DNA of 64,000 nt from Leptasterias polaris. Its lineage: Eukaryota > Echinodermata > Asteroidea > Forcipulatida > Asteriidae. The stretch spans positions 4,165,001-4,229,000 of the forward strand of contig JAZGTN010000015.1 in assembly GCA_037783415.1 (NCBI GenBank), written 5' to 3'. Every line of letters begins with the position of its first letter. The stretch's first letter is position 1. The notes beneath the pieces are model-generated. The model did no database searches. It had not been told where the DNA came from and saw only the letters and a program-made list of their open reading frames with translations. Made by a program: the position numbers and the translations under genes. This document shows, piece by piece, positions 12,483-23,926 of this stretch.

Positions 12483-13111
12483 ATTCTTGAGTCGTCTTTT
12501 CTTTGACAACTACATGTATCTCCCAATACCCCACTTCCCATCAAGCAGTTGAATTTTGATACGAATCATCACATCTTTCAATCAACAGGACCTCCATAAT
12601 TTGCTTTTGACTTTGTAGCATTTAGCAAGATTTTATTCATTAGTAAATCATTGTCATTTTACTTAATAAATTTAAACACAAACCTTAACGAAGTCACATT
12701 GCAAAGTCTGATGAAAGTAAAGTGGTTAAGGTTTTTTCTTTGAAAAAGCCAATATTGTGTAACTAAATGTTTACGTTGTTTTGTTTGACGGGCATGGTAA
12801 ACTAACATTGCAGATGTGCAAATTTTTATATATAAGTAACGTTTATAATACTTTAATTCAACCCCACACAAATGTGTGATAGTTAAACCAAAATACTCAA
12901 ATGAATATTAGCATTTATGTTTAAATCTCTTAACCTGAAAATCAAAATGTTAGAAGTGTAGCAGGGATGAACAATTTCAGACCTTTATCTGAACTCAGAC
13001 TTTTTTATGTCTGCCTGGTGAGAAAATCACCTGTATTGTTCTTCACACAAAGAGATTAAACTCTTTGATGTATATTTCTATTGCTTAGAATACTGTTAAA
13101 AAAAGTTCATT
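12483..13111. other. Intergenic AT-rich sequence
   Basis: No gene or repeat recognised. Confidence 0.4.
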
Positions 13112-13449
13112 AAAGGGTGTGTACAACATTGGTAATTGCCAAAGACCTGTATCCACACTTGATGTGACCCAACATATACATGAAATAACAAACCTGTGAA
13201 AGTTTAAGCTCAATTGATCTTCGGAGTCATGAGAAAACAATTTTAAAAAAACATTATATGTTTAAACTTTTTTTCAAACATCAGATTTTATCCTGCATGA
13301 TAAAGACTTTTGTTTTACTCATTTCCTAAAAACTATGGCATTTCAAGCAAAACTATTGCAAGGGAAGTTTTCTACCATGACCATGTAAGTTATGTGCAAA
13401 TCTGTGAATATTTTTATTTTCCATCTTACCAATGTTGTACACACCCTTT
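13112..13449. mobile_element. MITE, 21-bp terminal inverted repeats
   Basis: Ends are AAAGGGTGTGTACAACATTGG and its exact reverse complement. The interior (CCAACATATACATGAAATAA, CAAACCTGTGAAAGTTTAA) matches the element at 46230-46603, so both belong to one family. Confidence 0.8.
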
Positions 13450-16240
13450 GACATCTTTAACCCAGGGGTTTATCAAAAAGTGGAAATGCCATCCTTTCAA
13501 CATACCTTCTCATATTTGGTTCCTTGTTTCCAGAAATGATATTTGGCCCTTGTAAAAAAAGTAGGAACATTTTTATTATCAAGAACAACGGCTGATCTAC
13601 ATGTAGACCGTTCAGGCTATTTAATCACAATTTGTCTGATTTTTTCCCAGGGTCATAAAAATCGGAAATCAGACTAAAGTAGACAGAATCTCATGCCTGT
13701 TGTTTCAGTAATGACTCTCACACCCCTGAACTAGGTTGATTTACATGGCTCAGGATTAGTATATTTTGTTATGTAGATTCAGGTAAAAATTTGTTTTTCT
13801 TTTCTGTTGTATTTTGTTGTACCTCGTCTGTTCCGGTGTATGTGAAATTGTCTTTCTTGTAGGGGTTAGTGCAGTATTTTGTTTCAGTTTATAGATTTCT
13901 TTAATGTGCCATTTTCTTACATACTTAACTTTTTTTGTGTTTAGACAAATGCAAAGACAAAAGTGACTTCCTTAATATTAGTTTTTTTAAATAATTCTCT
14001 TTGAAGCCATCAGCCATTTTGAGATATGGTAGACAATTACAACTTGCTGTATTTTTTGACTGTGAGGGTGCATGTGAACCAAATTCATTTGATGCAAAAC
14101 AATTAACAAATTTATTTGTTATGTTTATGTATTTGACCATTGATACAAGAAAACAAAATACATATGAAACTTTAATTGGAATGCAGGAAAGTTCCCTGTT
14201 ACGATAACAAATATGGTCAATTGCACTGTTTGGTTTGGGTAAATCTGTCTAAACCCAACAGTGTACTACTCGAATGTTTGCCATATCTCAAAGAGGCTAC
14301 TACCATTATGGTATACAACAAAACTATTACACAATGAACAGTAAATAATCCACGTATCTTTACACTGTTTACCTATGATTTTCCACAAGATTATTGCGAC
14401 AAGTAAAATGATTTAATTGATACCACTACAGCATAGAGAAAAAGTTCTTCCAGTTTAGCAGTTAATGAAGTCAGTTAAATTTTGATTGTGTCTGGTACAA
14501 TGACTTGCTTTGTCATGACTGAGGGTTCAATTTTGAATTTCTTAGATTTGTTAGTGTGGTGCTATGTAACATTTGTCAGTATTGGCAAGCAATCTCACAA
14601 GCCCATTTTCATAGAGCTGCTTAAGCCCCAAAAGTAGCTTAGCACAACAAGATTATGCTCACCAGAATAAGGTTACCAGCCAAAATACAATTTTCCTATG
14701 TACCATCTGTGGCTGGTATCCTGATCATCACTGCTAAGCAATATTTTCTGCTTAAAGCATGAAATTTGGTAAATTATGGCCATGTACAGTTGTGTATCGA
14801 TGTTCGACCATCTCTTAACTACGCAAAAGAGAGTGGTGCTATATCACAGGATTTGCAGCAAGCTTTTATTGATTGGCACAGTCTGATGTCCTATCCTTAC
14901 TCCATACATATTCATAAAAAAATATGTATGGCTGATGACGGCCTCTCATGTAACAAAAAAGCTTGCCTTGAATTATTTGACAAAGGCCTTTTTTGAAAAT
15001 GCGGCTTGGGCTCCAGCTAGGACTCCGTTTTTTAAACATTCACTTTGAGAATTTCACACAGGTTGTCAGAGCCTAAGCCAGTGCAAAAGCCAGAGTCGTA
15101 GTTATACCAACAAATGTCATCAGTCTGAGAATTTCAAATTGAGAAGTCAATTACGACCCAGTCAAGTCAATGTACCAGATCTTATTCACCTTTTAATCTG
15201 CAAATTGCCTGTTTCCCACTTATACCTCATGAGCCATCGCTGGTGTACATAGTTTCTATCTTTGTGTATGTAAATGTTTGAACATACAGAAGAGAAACAT
15301 GACGTACATGAGAAATGTTAGTGTGTTTGGCCAGTAGATATTATGTAAATTGCCTCTTGTACATTGCCTTTTGTAATTGTTAAATTTAATGAATGCTTGG
15401 AGAAGCTCTAGAAAAGAGCCAGAGTGCCACATCAAGCTTCTTGTTAGCCTTGTCCAAAGCAGTTGCACTATTTCCTGGACATTTGTTGCACTATTTAGAA
15501 CTATTTAGCTCAGCAAAGTGAACAGAGTGCCCTCAGTGGGCCTGGGCCAGTGAGACACTGCAGGCCTAGTCTTGATTGACAACGTTCATTTTGTTAACGT
15601 AGTCGCCGATATTGCAACATGAATTACTGGAGAAGAGATATCTGTGTCACACAAACATTGATCCAGATTCGTAGACCTGCCCAGTCCCTCTGAGCCAGTC
15701 AATGTTGCACCCTCTACCGGTGATTAATTTAAAAAAACAGCATCACCAATCAAGACTACTGCAGGCCTGATACTCTGTTTTTGTAAGGCCAATACACTTA
15801 TCCCCTGAGAAAAGTGCACCTTTATGACGAAAGTTTTAATTTACTCTGGAACACTTCAAGGGGCACCATTGGCAATGACCAGGGGCATAGCCTCTTTGAC
15901 GTTTCGGGCCAGACAGCATGATGTACTTTATATAAGGTTGTCGCAAGTACATGTACATCAGTTAATGCACGTAATGCCCACCAATATGCAAGCGAGTGTG
16001 CTCATGTAAAGAGGAAAGAGCTTTGGACAACTTGGTTGACTGAATGAATGCAAAAGTGCATAAGAATGTAAAGGGATTGAATGTTTGTAAGTTAAGTGTA
16101 GCTGCGATTAAAACGCTTGAGCCTTCCTGTCATTTAGAGCATTTAGATTACTTAACTATAACTGTTGGACAAATTTTCTTCAGTTTATCGCTTTTCCTAA
16201 AATGATTTGCCAGGGGATCACCATAAGGGATGCGACTTTT
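13450..16240. other. Intergenic, repeat fragments
   Basis: 13605-13690 matches blocks at 1118 and 62650. 14597-14772 is a 'CATAGAGCTGCTTAAG' hairpin copy. The rest is AT-rich with short chance frames only. Confidence 0.45.
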
Positions 16241-16242
16241 TA

Positions 16243-16408
16243 TATCAAATAATAAACCACAAGGGAAACTGGGTAAATTAAAAATGATTTTGGGTTGAAC
16301 AAGGAAACATTGACTAGAGCGGGATTTGAACCAACGACCTCCGGATTGGCACCCACCGAACAAGGATATCATTTAAAATTTACCCAGTCAGTTTCCCTTG
16401 TGGTTTAT
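16243..16408 (-). repeat. tRNA-like SINE piece between inverted arms
   Basis: Arms AATAAACCACAAGGGAAACT (from 16251) and the reverse at 16387-16408 flank a tRNA-like head on the minus strand (GGTTCAAATCCCGCTC). The sequence just left (GGGATCACCATAAGGGATGC) is a SINE tail in the opposite orientation, so this looks like an inverted SINE pair. Confidence 0.55.
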
Positions 16409-18264
16409 TTTTTTTAACTTTGTACACTTTGCAACATAACCATGCTAAGTATGTATTTCTAGATCTTCAGTAATGTGCTCACTTATGTAAAAAAAGAAAA
16501 GAAATTAAAATCCTTTAAAAATAAAAACTAGAAAAAGTCTTTACAATACAGAATCTAAAAGAGCTTGGCATGTTCGTACTTCAAAATGATTTCAAGCACT
16601 TGATGTACATTTTGCATTCAAAATACATCCCAAGCTTGCACAAAGTAACCATTTGTTAATAAGCCTTATAAATTTCACAAGCCGTTAAATATTTTCTATA
16701 AACGTTTTGCACACATGCATTGTCAAGTTAAATGTCTTCAGAGAGCCAGTATTTTTGAAAAACATGTAAAATGATATAACAGTTGCGTGTCAAATATCCG
16801 CAAGTTATTTTGTTTTGAAAAAGTTTTTTTTCTGTTAGTGAATTTTGATACAAAGCATTCTGCAATGAAGGATACATGTTGTTGAAATTTTACAGTCTGA
16901 GTTTGTATCAATCTACACATAAACGTGCTTAAGTTGTTGATTAATTAAGGGAAGTAATTCTGCTGATATAAGAATGACATTAGAACTGTATAAAGCGTCC
17001 CAATGGATGTGCCTTTTGTGAAACTGATTAGCTTAATAAAAATGAGCAATCTGAATTTTTTGAAGAAAATATATGATCAGGATTTGTGGTGTTTTATTTT
17101 GTTGTATAAAAGCCCGATTCATACTTCCAGCAAATGCGAAGCAAATTTTAACGTCACAGCTCTGTTTCCGCTGTGAATGTTTCGCAGGAGTTCAGCACAT
17201 CTCAACTCTTCCGAGTTATTCGTTGCAATGATTTTAGGGGAGGATTTTCTATATTATCGATGAAAGGAAATAAAATATTTCATGTACACATTACTCACAG
17301 AAATTTTCTGGTGATGTTGCTGAACACATTGCTAACACATAAAAACTGCTTAACATTTTTGATAGAGATTTGGCGATGATAAATTGACTCTGGTCTTGAA
17401 ACCAAGGACTGAAAAAAAGGTGAGATATTTATTACAACGTATTCCGTTCTTCAGCCTTTAAATCTATTGCAAGACTTGCATATTGAAACCCCAAGTCTCC
17501 ACAACCCTCATTCAGTAGGTGTCCAAATGCAGAGGATTGAGGACTGTAGGCCCAAATAACAATTGGACCAATGGTCAACTAGTGGTTGTTTTTTGACGTA
17601 CGTAGAGCATGCGCACAGAAGATGTAGTGCGAACGACTCTAGTCATGTCATGTCAACGCTACCGGCGACTTAACGTACGATATCATTTTCTTATAATTGG
17701 TCCACTCTGCTATGAAAACGACTATTGATAACCAGCGATGCGACCATGCCCCGTAGGCTGGTCCCACATGATCAACTATCGTCGACTAGACAGAGTTTGG
17801 GTCAACGATAGTCCTTGCGCAAACTTGGCCCAGGCATACCAATCTTATCTAAGACCAAACATGTTGGTTGGAAGTGACATAAGAGTGGAGGATAGAATTC
17901 ACCTGTGGGCAAGTTGGGAGTAAGAGTTTTAAGTGACTGAAAGCTCACACAAAAACATTTCATTAGTCAGAATGCAATTGTAAATAAATACAATTGATAT
18001 TTATTCCCCGTGTTAAAACAATCTACATACAGAGCGAGACAATACTGCTTTTTAGTTGAAGCAAAGTACACCAACTCTTCACAAAGCATGATTTAATAAC
18101 AATGACAAATATTTGACATAGAATAACAACCAATTTGTAAGAAATAACAGGGAAGCTGTGGGAGTACAGCTTGAACGGGTAGTCCCCTATCTACCCTAAA
18201 TCCATCAGACCCTTGTTGAAACAAGGGCTTCAGCTTGGGCTGCGACTTTGGCTCTGTCCACCAG
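16409..18264. other. Intergenic, no recognised gene
   Basis: AT-rich. A 54-base block at 17367-17420 between an acceptor and a donor reads FGDDKLTLVLKPRTEKK; it could be an orphan exon but has no partner. 17570-17830 carries GTCGACTA/TAGTCGAC-type motifs also seen at 38070-38370. Confidence 0.4.
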
Positions 18265-18440
18265 GGCCCTATTTCATAGAGCTGCTGAACGGCCGATGTT
18301 ATGCTTACTGAACGAGTTTCCATTTCAAAAAAAGTAGCCATTCAGCACAAAACAATTTTGCTTACCTGAGAAATGTCACAAGCCAAAACACAATGGAAGA
18401 TGTACCATTTGCAACTGGTATCCTGCCAAGTGGCATGTCA
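18265..18440. mobile_element. Hairpin MITE fragment, GAGCTGCT family
   Basis: AGGGCCCTATTTCATAGAGC at the left end and interior GTCACAAGCCAAAACAC, as in the 53824-53945 copy, but lacking a clean right end. Confidence 0.55.
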
Positions 18441-18953
18441 TGGCCCAGTGGTCAAGTGCACTGGACTCAAGCTCTGGTGTTTCTGATCAGCAGAGTGTGG
18501 GTTCGAGTCCCAGTCTTGACACTTGTGTCTTTAAGAAAGGTCTTGTGTTTCTGATCATCAGAGTGTGGGTTTGAGTCCCGTACACTTGGCTTTTTTAAGC
18601 AAGCTCTTGTGTTTCTGATCAGCAGAGTATGGGTTCGAATCCAGGTCTTGACACTTTACTTGCTCCATCCTCTAGTGCATAAAGCTGTAGGTAATGTGTG
18701 TTGTGTAATGCACATAAAAGAACCATTGGCATGGTGAACCATTGGCATGGTGAACCATTGGCATGGTGAACCATTGGCATGGTGAACCATTGGCATGGTG
18801 AACCATTGGCATGGTGAACCATTGGCATGGTGAACCATTGGCATGGTGAGCTATGCTACATGTATGGGTCTTATAATTCCAAACTAAGAACCATGAGTGC
18901 TTTGGGGCCCCATCGGGTGTGAAAAGCGCTATATAAGAACTGCGTTTACAATT
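18441..18953 (+). repeat. tRNA-Leu-like SINE with internal expansions
   Basis: The head GTGGTCAAGTGCACTGGACT ... ACTCAAGCTCTGGTG with B box GGTTCGAGTCC is followed by two further degenerate copies of TTCTGATCAGCAGAGTGTGG (about 18545 and 18608). The middle holds a 16-bp minisatellite; the 3' end has the SINE hallmark CGCTATATAAGAACTGCG. Confidence 0.8.
18723..18849 (+). repeat. 16-bp minisatellite, 8 units
   Basis: Unit CCATTGGCATGGTGAA repeated eight times almost without change, inside the SINE where other copies have a single AAAGAACCCAGTGCAC. It produces spurious repetitive frames on the minus strand. Confidence 0.95.
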
Positions 18954-19019
18954 GATATAAACTTTTTCTCAGTAGAAATGTTGAGCATTACTGTCTGCTC
19001 AAGTAGCTCTATGAAAATT

Positions 19020-19222
19020 GCGACCAGGGCCCAATTTCATAAAGCTGTTGAGGAAAAAATACTGCTTAGGAAACTTCAATGCTAAGCAAAAAATGAGTGG
19101 GGCACCAGTCAAAACAGTGTTAACTTTATGTAATTTTGGCTGGTAACCAGTTTCTGCTAAGCAATATTTTTCTGTGCTTAGCAAGTTTCTGTGCTTACAT
19201 GCTTTATGAAATTGGGCCCAGG
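19020..19222. mobile_element. Hairpin MITE, GGGCCCAATTTCAT family, complete
   Basis: AGGGCCCAATTTCATAAAGC at the left and GCTTTATGAAATTGGGCCCA at the right. Interior repeats of TGCTAAGCAA and GCTGGTAACC are shared with the other copies. Confidence 0.8.
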
Positions 19223-19239
19223 TGATTAACTCTAACCAC

Positions 19240-19500
19240 CACAGACCAATCAAGCATCAATGAAAATTGAGATTGATTCTGTTGGACTGAGGACAGCACA
19301 AGTAATTGATTGTGCCTTACATGGAATCAGGCACACCACCTTAATCAGAGTCCCAATAGTTTGGGTGTTGAATTACTGAATGGTGTTGGACTGAGGCTGG
19401 CACAAGTAACTGCTTTGGAATCAGGCACACCACCATAATCAGAGTCCAATAGTTTGGATGTTGAGTTATCATGATGTTGGGTTTTGTTAGAGTGAGGAAG
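19240..19500 (+). repeat. Diverged tandem duplication
   Basis: Two units share GAATCAGGCACACCACC and AATCAGAGTCCAATAGTTTG. Related sequence lies at 48410-48560 (opposite strand) and 58800-58945. Confidence 0.65.
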
Positions 19501-20254
19501 GATCCTAGTAAATAAACCAAGGTAAGGGGTTAGGGGTTAGGGATTAATAGGGAAAAATGGTTAGATTCAATCTCTAAAAGCTCCCTGCTGCACACCTAAA
19601 GTCTGCTCTACTTTTGGCTCCAAAGCTGGCATGTGTTTGTGTGGTGTGTAATGTTACCCAAAATCAAAAACCACCCATTTTATAATTCGAAAGCATTTCT
19701 TCTGAAAATACCTTAGTCTTTGAAGAACACATGTCAAAAGTCGAGTCCAATTGTATGTATTAAACTTTTCTTGCATAAATCGTCAAAGCAAAACTAGCTT
19801 AATGGAGCTCGTATGGGCTTCTGGCAATCAGTGGAGCCAGTTTGTGTGAAGTAGGCGCGGCTTAACGTGGTGTCAATTATGTTTCAGGAATCAAATAAAT
19901 GGCCCAGTGACCAGGGGTAATAATGTGTGAAGCGCAATGATCATTCTTTGGAACTGCTGATATTATTATTATAAGATAAATAGTTCAGTGAAAAACAGTG
20001 TACTGTCAAATTGGAGGAAATAGCATACAAAGACCCCCTCCCCAATTACAGTAATACCTTGCAGCATTAAAAAATAACCATGCACATTAAATCCCTGACA
20101 ATTGTCAACCAACTTTGGTTGTTTTCACAAAAACATGACCACGGAATTGGATGCGAGTTCCACATATTGGTTATTGGTAGTGTTTGTTGAAACAGGGCTA
20201 TAGGAATTCAATTACTCTTCAACAAAAACAATAATACTTAGCCTTTATAACTTC
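19501..20254. other. Intergenic, no gene seen
   Basis: 19885-19985 matches the SINE tail that is interrupted at 20454/21152 (AAATGGCCCAGTGACCAGGG), giving an uninterrupted reference for that nest. Confidence 0.5.
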
Positions 20255-20454
20255 ATCAAGATGATGTGGGTTTGAATCCTGGTCATGAAACTTGTGTCCT
20301 TGAGCATGATACTTAACAACAATTACTTCTCTACACCCAGGAGTCAATGGGTACCTTCAAGGGCAGAGATGGTTTTTGTGATTGAGTTTAGCTTGGTGCA
20401 CTACATACTTGGCAGCGCAGGCTGTATACTCCCAAGTGAGCTGAGATGGTTTAA

Positions 20455-21147
20455 CCCTTTCCTTACCATAGGTGACTTTAGTCGACTGCACTAATACCCC
20501 CTCTTCCTTACCATTGGCGACTTTAGTCGACTGCACTAATACCCCCTCTTCCTTACCATTGGCGACTTTAGTCGACTGCACTAATACCCCCTCTTCCTTA
20601 CCATTGGCGACTTTAGTCGACCAAGCTTACACACAAAAAACACTCAAGCCCGAGCACAAAGGCCATTTGTAATAAAGCTGCAGTTTTGTCCTTGTTCACC
20701 CTCCATACCCAAGCACCATCATTGGCAAGGGAAGGATCGGATCTTTCCAATGATGGTCAAATAAAATAAGGTTGCTATTTTGCAATCTCTTCAAATTGCA
20801 GTTGAAAGATCTGAAATGCCAAACACCTACGGAGCGCAATGTAGTTGTGTACAAAAAAGTGTTTGAGATTACAGATCACAACGAGGAAAGAAAGACAAAG
20901 AACTTTGTCATTCATTGACCCATCTCAATAATTTGTTGTTTATATGAAAGGGAATTCAATAAGTGAGAACTTTTTTTATTCCTTTTTTTGCTGTAAAACA
21001 GTGTCTTCAAGGAGATAACGGAGTTTGTAAAAATGACCTTTGAACGAAAGCTTTCTGTTGTGTAAGAATGTGTGCTTCACGCTTGAGTGGTCAAACAATG
21101 CAGTTATCAGCAGTTGTTTATGTCCAAACAATTCGGTAAGGAAAGGG
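20455..21147. mobile_element. TTAA-flanked element A, copy 1 (693 bp, non-autonomous)
   Basis: Flanked by TTAA at 20451-20454 and 21148-21151. Ends CCCTTTCCTTACC and GGTAAGGAAAGGG are perfect inverted repeats. TTAA duplication and CCC termini are typical of the piggyBac superfamily (inference; no transposase present). Contains three full 45-bp units and a 710-bp-type unique part shared with copy 2. Confidence 0.8.
20461..20622 (+). repeat. 45-bp minisatellite, 3 units plus a partial
   Basis: Unit contains CTTTAGTCGACTGCACTAAT; starts at 20461, 20506, 20551 and 20596. Same unit as the long array at 24088. Confidence 0.95.
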
Positions 21148-21460
21148 TTAAGGAATGAAATAAATGCCCCAGTGGCCAGGGCCTAATTTCATAGAGCTGC
21201 TTAAGCACAAAAAGTAGCTAAGCACAACAAAATTATGCTTAACAGACTAAGGTTACCGGCCAAACTACCACGTCACGTGTACAATTTGTGACTGGTATTC
21301 TGCTAAATTCTGCTCAGCAACAAATTTTCTGCAATATTTTCTGCTTAAGCAGCACTATGAAATTGGGACTAGGGGTAACAAACTTAGAGCCATGAGCGTC
21401 ATCTCATGATGAATTTGAGTGCTAAACAAGAAGTAGCTATTATTACTGTTATTATTTATC

Positions 21461-22484
21461 GTTAACTAAGGTGTCAACATATACCAATATGAATAATAAG
21501 TTTTTAATTGAATCCTGCAAAGGAATGCACACTTTGAAACATCAAGTCAATTTTTGCAAGTTTTTAAGTACAAGAACAAGAGTTCTCGGTAATTATGTGG
21601 GTTTTAAGTGTCGGATTAATTGGTTGGCTGTTAGTGCATGATTTTGCTGCCTTGTGGAAAATCCAACAACAGCTTTGTTGTTCTCTTGAAAATTATTTCC
21701 AGTTTTACACTTTAAAGGATTTACTTTGATACTGGAGAGTGCACAAGAATAGACAACAACATTCAATTATGCCCTTGAAATATACCGTTATTATAGATAT
21801 AAGTTTTACAATTTATCTTTGCATTTATGACACATGCATTTCTTAATAATTTTGTATAATTTGTTGTTGTTTTCTCTTTGGCTTTTTATTTGCAAGCAAA
21901 TGATTGTATGCCAGGAGAGGTCAATGATACACACATATCAGGGATGTGATACATGTAGGCTGTTGAAAAAAAAACCCTGAACTCTGAGCGCAAAGCGCAA
22001 AAGCTTGCGAGCATGAAGCCCACTAATAGTATTTATCTTTGGTTTTAAAAGCCCTACTCTGCAACCTGGGGCGTTCTATATGGTTATCTTCATTTTTTAA
22101 TGAATTTGTTCTTTAGTAAAAGTAAAAAAAACCAAAACATATATATGTATATTCATATAAATTAATATATTTTTTTTTTTTGGGGGGGGGGCAAAAAAAA
22201 CCTGGATTTCCGGTTAAAAACTGAAAAATCACATCCCTGACATAACCGAGGGCAACTATTGATTCTTAGTGTACGAAGCCTCCTGCGCATCATCCAATAA
22301 TAACAAATAATTCAAATAATTAACACTTCATATTTTAACCAGTTCGCTGCAGACGACCCAAGGGCAGAACTCTTATGCAATGCACAGCCCGAGGTAACAC
22401 CTTGGACAGTTAAGTCGAAAGGACGATACAAGTTGTCCCTGAAAGTGTCCGAATATCTTGAGAACACTTCTGTAAGATCAGCAG
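21461..22484. other. Intergenic, no gene seen
   Basis: AT-rich, with T and G homopolymers at 22170-22191. Confidence 0.4.
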
Positions 22485-23490
22485 GGCCAAGTTTCAAATC
22501 ACTTTCAAGCAGAAAATGATACTAAACAATTTTGTTTCCTCGGCAAAAACTAGCAGAGAACCAGTTATAAAAGTAATGTGAACAGCACAGCACTTCGGCT
22601 GGTAACAAATTTCTGCTAAGCAATAATTTCCTGCTTAACAGCTTTATGAGCATTGGGCCCCGGTTGTGACAAACAATAATTTAGTATTTTATTAGTGCAT
22701 CTCAAAAAGTTGGATTGATATTTGAACAGATCGACAACCCTTGATAGGATGTACACGAATAAACCCTGAATGGTAGAAATGAGGCCAAGTACGGTAAATG
22801 AATGAAAATATTGCTAATTATTTTTTTGGGGGATACGTCGGTCCTTTGAAGAAAGCAGTCTGAAAAGAGCCAGTATTTTGGTCTCAACTATATGCTTTTG
22901 AATATTGACTAAGAGTCGGCCATTGCACCAACATCAAACGCAGCTACTGTCAGCCACGCTCGCCATTTTTGGCGTAAAAATTTCACGTACAAATGATAGT
23001 AAGCGTGTAAAAATCGCGTCACCTAAAAATGCGCACTACACCGTATTTAACACTTGGACCAGTCCTGGAGTTACATGGCCTCTGTTGCCCTGGTCTTGGC
23101 CTTGCTGGCCCTTCCAAAGTTTCCCATCGAAGTGCCCTTTGCAAAATGAAAATGGCCTTGCCCTCTCAAAGACGACACCGCAAACCTGTGGGACATTGAC
23201 TCTCAAAATGGCGCACCCAAGATTGTGATGATGACATCTGGGCCCAATTTCATGGCTCTGTTCACCGTAAGCAAAGAATCGGCGCTTACCGAAGCAGGGA
23301 ATTCAGCACTTGCGTCGAGCGTATTTCACGGGTTAGCAGGGAATTTTTGTTTGTGCGCTTGCGTACTCCACGTTACTAGGCGTTCCTTGCTTACACAGCT
23401 AGCCCAGAAATTGGCGCTTGCACAGTAAGCGGAGAATGGTTATCAAGAGCGCAGAATTCGGCGATAAGCAGAGCCATGAAGTTGGGTCCC
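22485..23490. repeat. Cluster of hairpin MITE and GGCCTGG repeat copies
   Basis: 22485-22665 is a diverged hairpin copy. 23060-23190 is the GGCC repeat (CCTCTGTTGCCCTGGTCTTG). 23238-23490 is a complete hairpin of the GGGCCCAATTTCATGGCTCT subfamily, the same subfamily as 10673-10925. Confidence 0.65.
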
Positions 23491-23792
23491 AGATCAATTG
23501 GGTCAGTATTCAGAATAAACCACTTGCTCTTTCCAGAACACGCAAATACTTTTCAAAAGAACATCACTATAAAGATGAAAAATGAACCCAACTAGCTAAT
23601 AACACTGATGAAAAATCATTGCAGCAGCGAAGAAAAAACCCCCCAAAAAACCCCCGAATACAAAGATAATGCTGACCTGAATATTAAACATTTCAATAGA
23701 AAGTCCCCACAAAGCGACTACGACACAAGAGAGCCCACGAGAACGGCTTGCATTTCAGTCAAAGAGTCTTTAGCCTCGTAAGAAGTTTTAGT

Positions 23793-23926
23793 CTAGATGG
23801 TCCTCCCCAAGATGATGGTGTCCTCGGGAAAGTCTAGATCCTGGACTTCTGTGAAGCCTAACTTGCTGTAGAATTCCACCTGACTCTTGCTCTCTTTGAT
23901 TACCTCGACAAAAGCACCTTGCGAAC
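23793..23926 (-). CDS. OGA: OGA terminal coding exon 15
   Basis: Residues 909-952: [23 protein letters not shown], and [10 protein letters not shown] followed by TAG at 23795-23793, closely matching the human C-terminus. No clear AATAAA within about 300 bases downstream on the minus strand was seen; the nearest candidate lies near 22690. Confidence 0.95.

Larger units (their letters stand above)
20255..21460 (+). repeat. SINE interrupted by two nested elements
   Basis: SINE sequence runs 20255-20454 (GGGTTTGAATCCTGGTCATG, CACCCAGGAGTCAATGGGT), resumes at 21152 (GGAATGAAATAAATGCCCCA), is broken again at about 21178-21370 by a GAGCTGCTTAAG hairpin element, and ends with an AT-rich tail (TATTATTACTGTTATTA). 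Confidence 0.7.

Noticed and set aside
17738..17923. 61-codon plus-strand frame starting MRPCPVGWSHMIN
   Set aside because: Overlaps dispersed GTCGACTA-type repeat sequence also at 38070-38370; no protein-like conservation visible.
18723..18849. CRISPR-like regular repeats
   Set aside because: Direct 16-bp tandem units with no spacers in a eukaryotic SINE.
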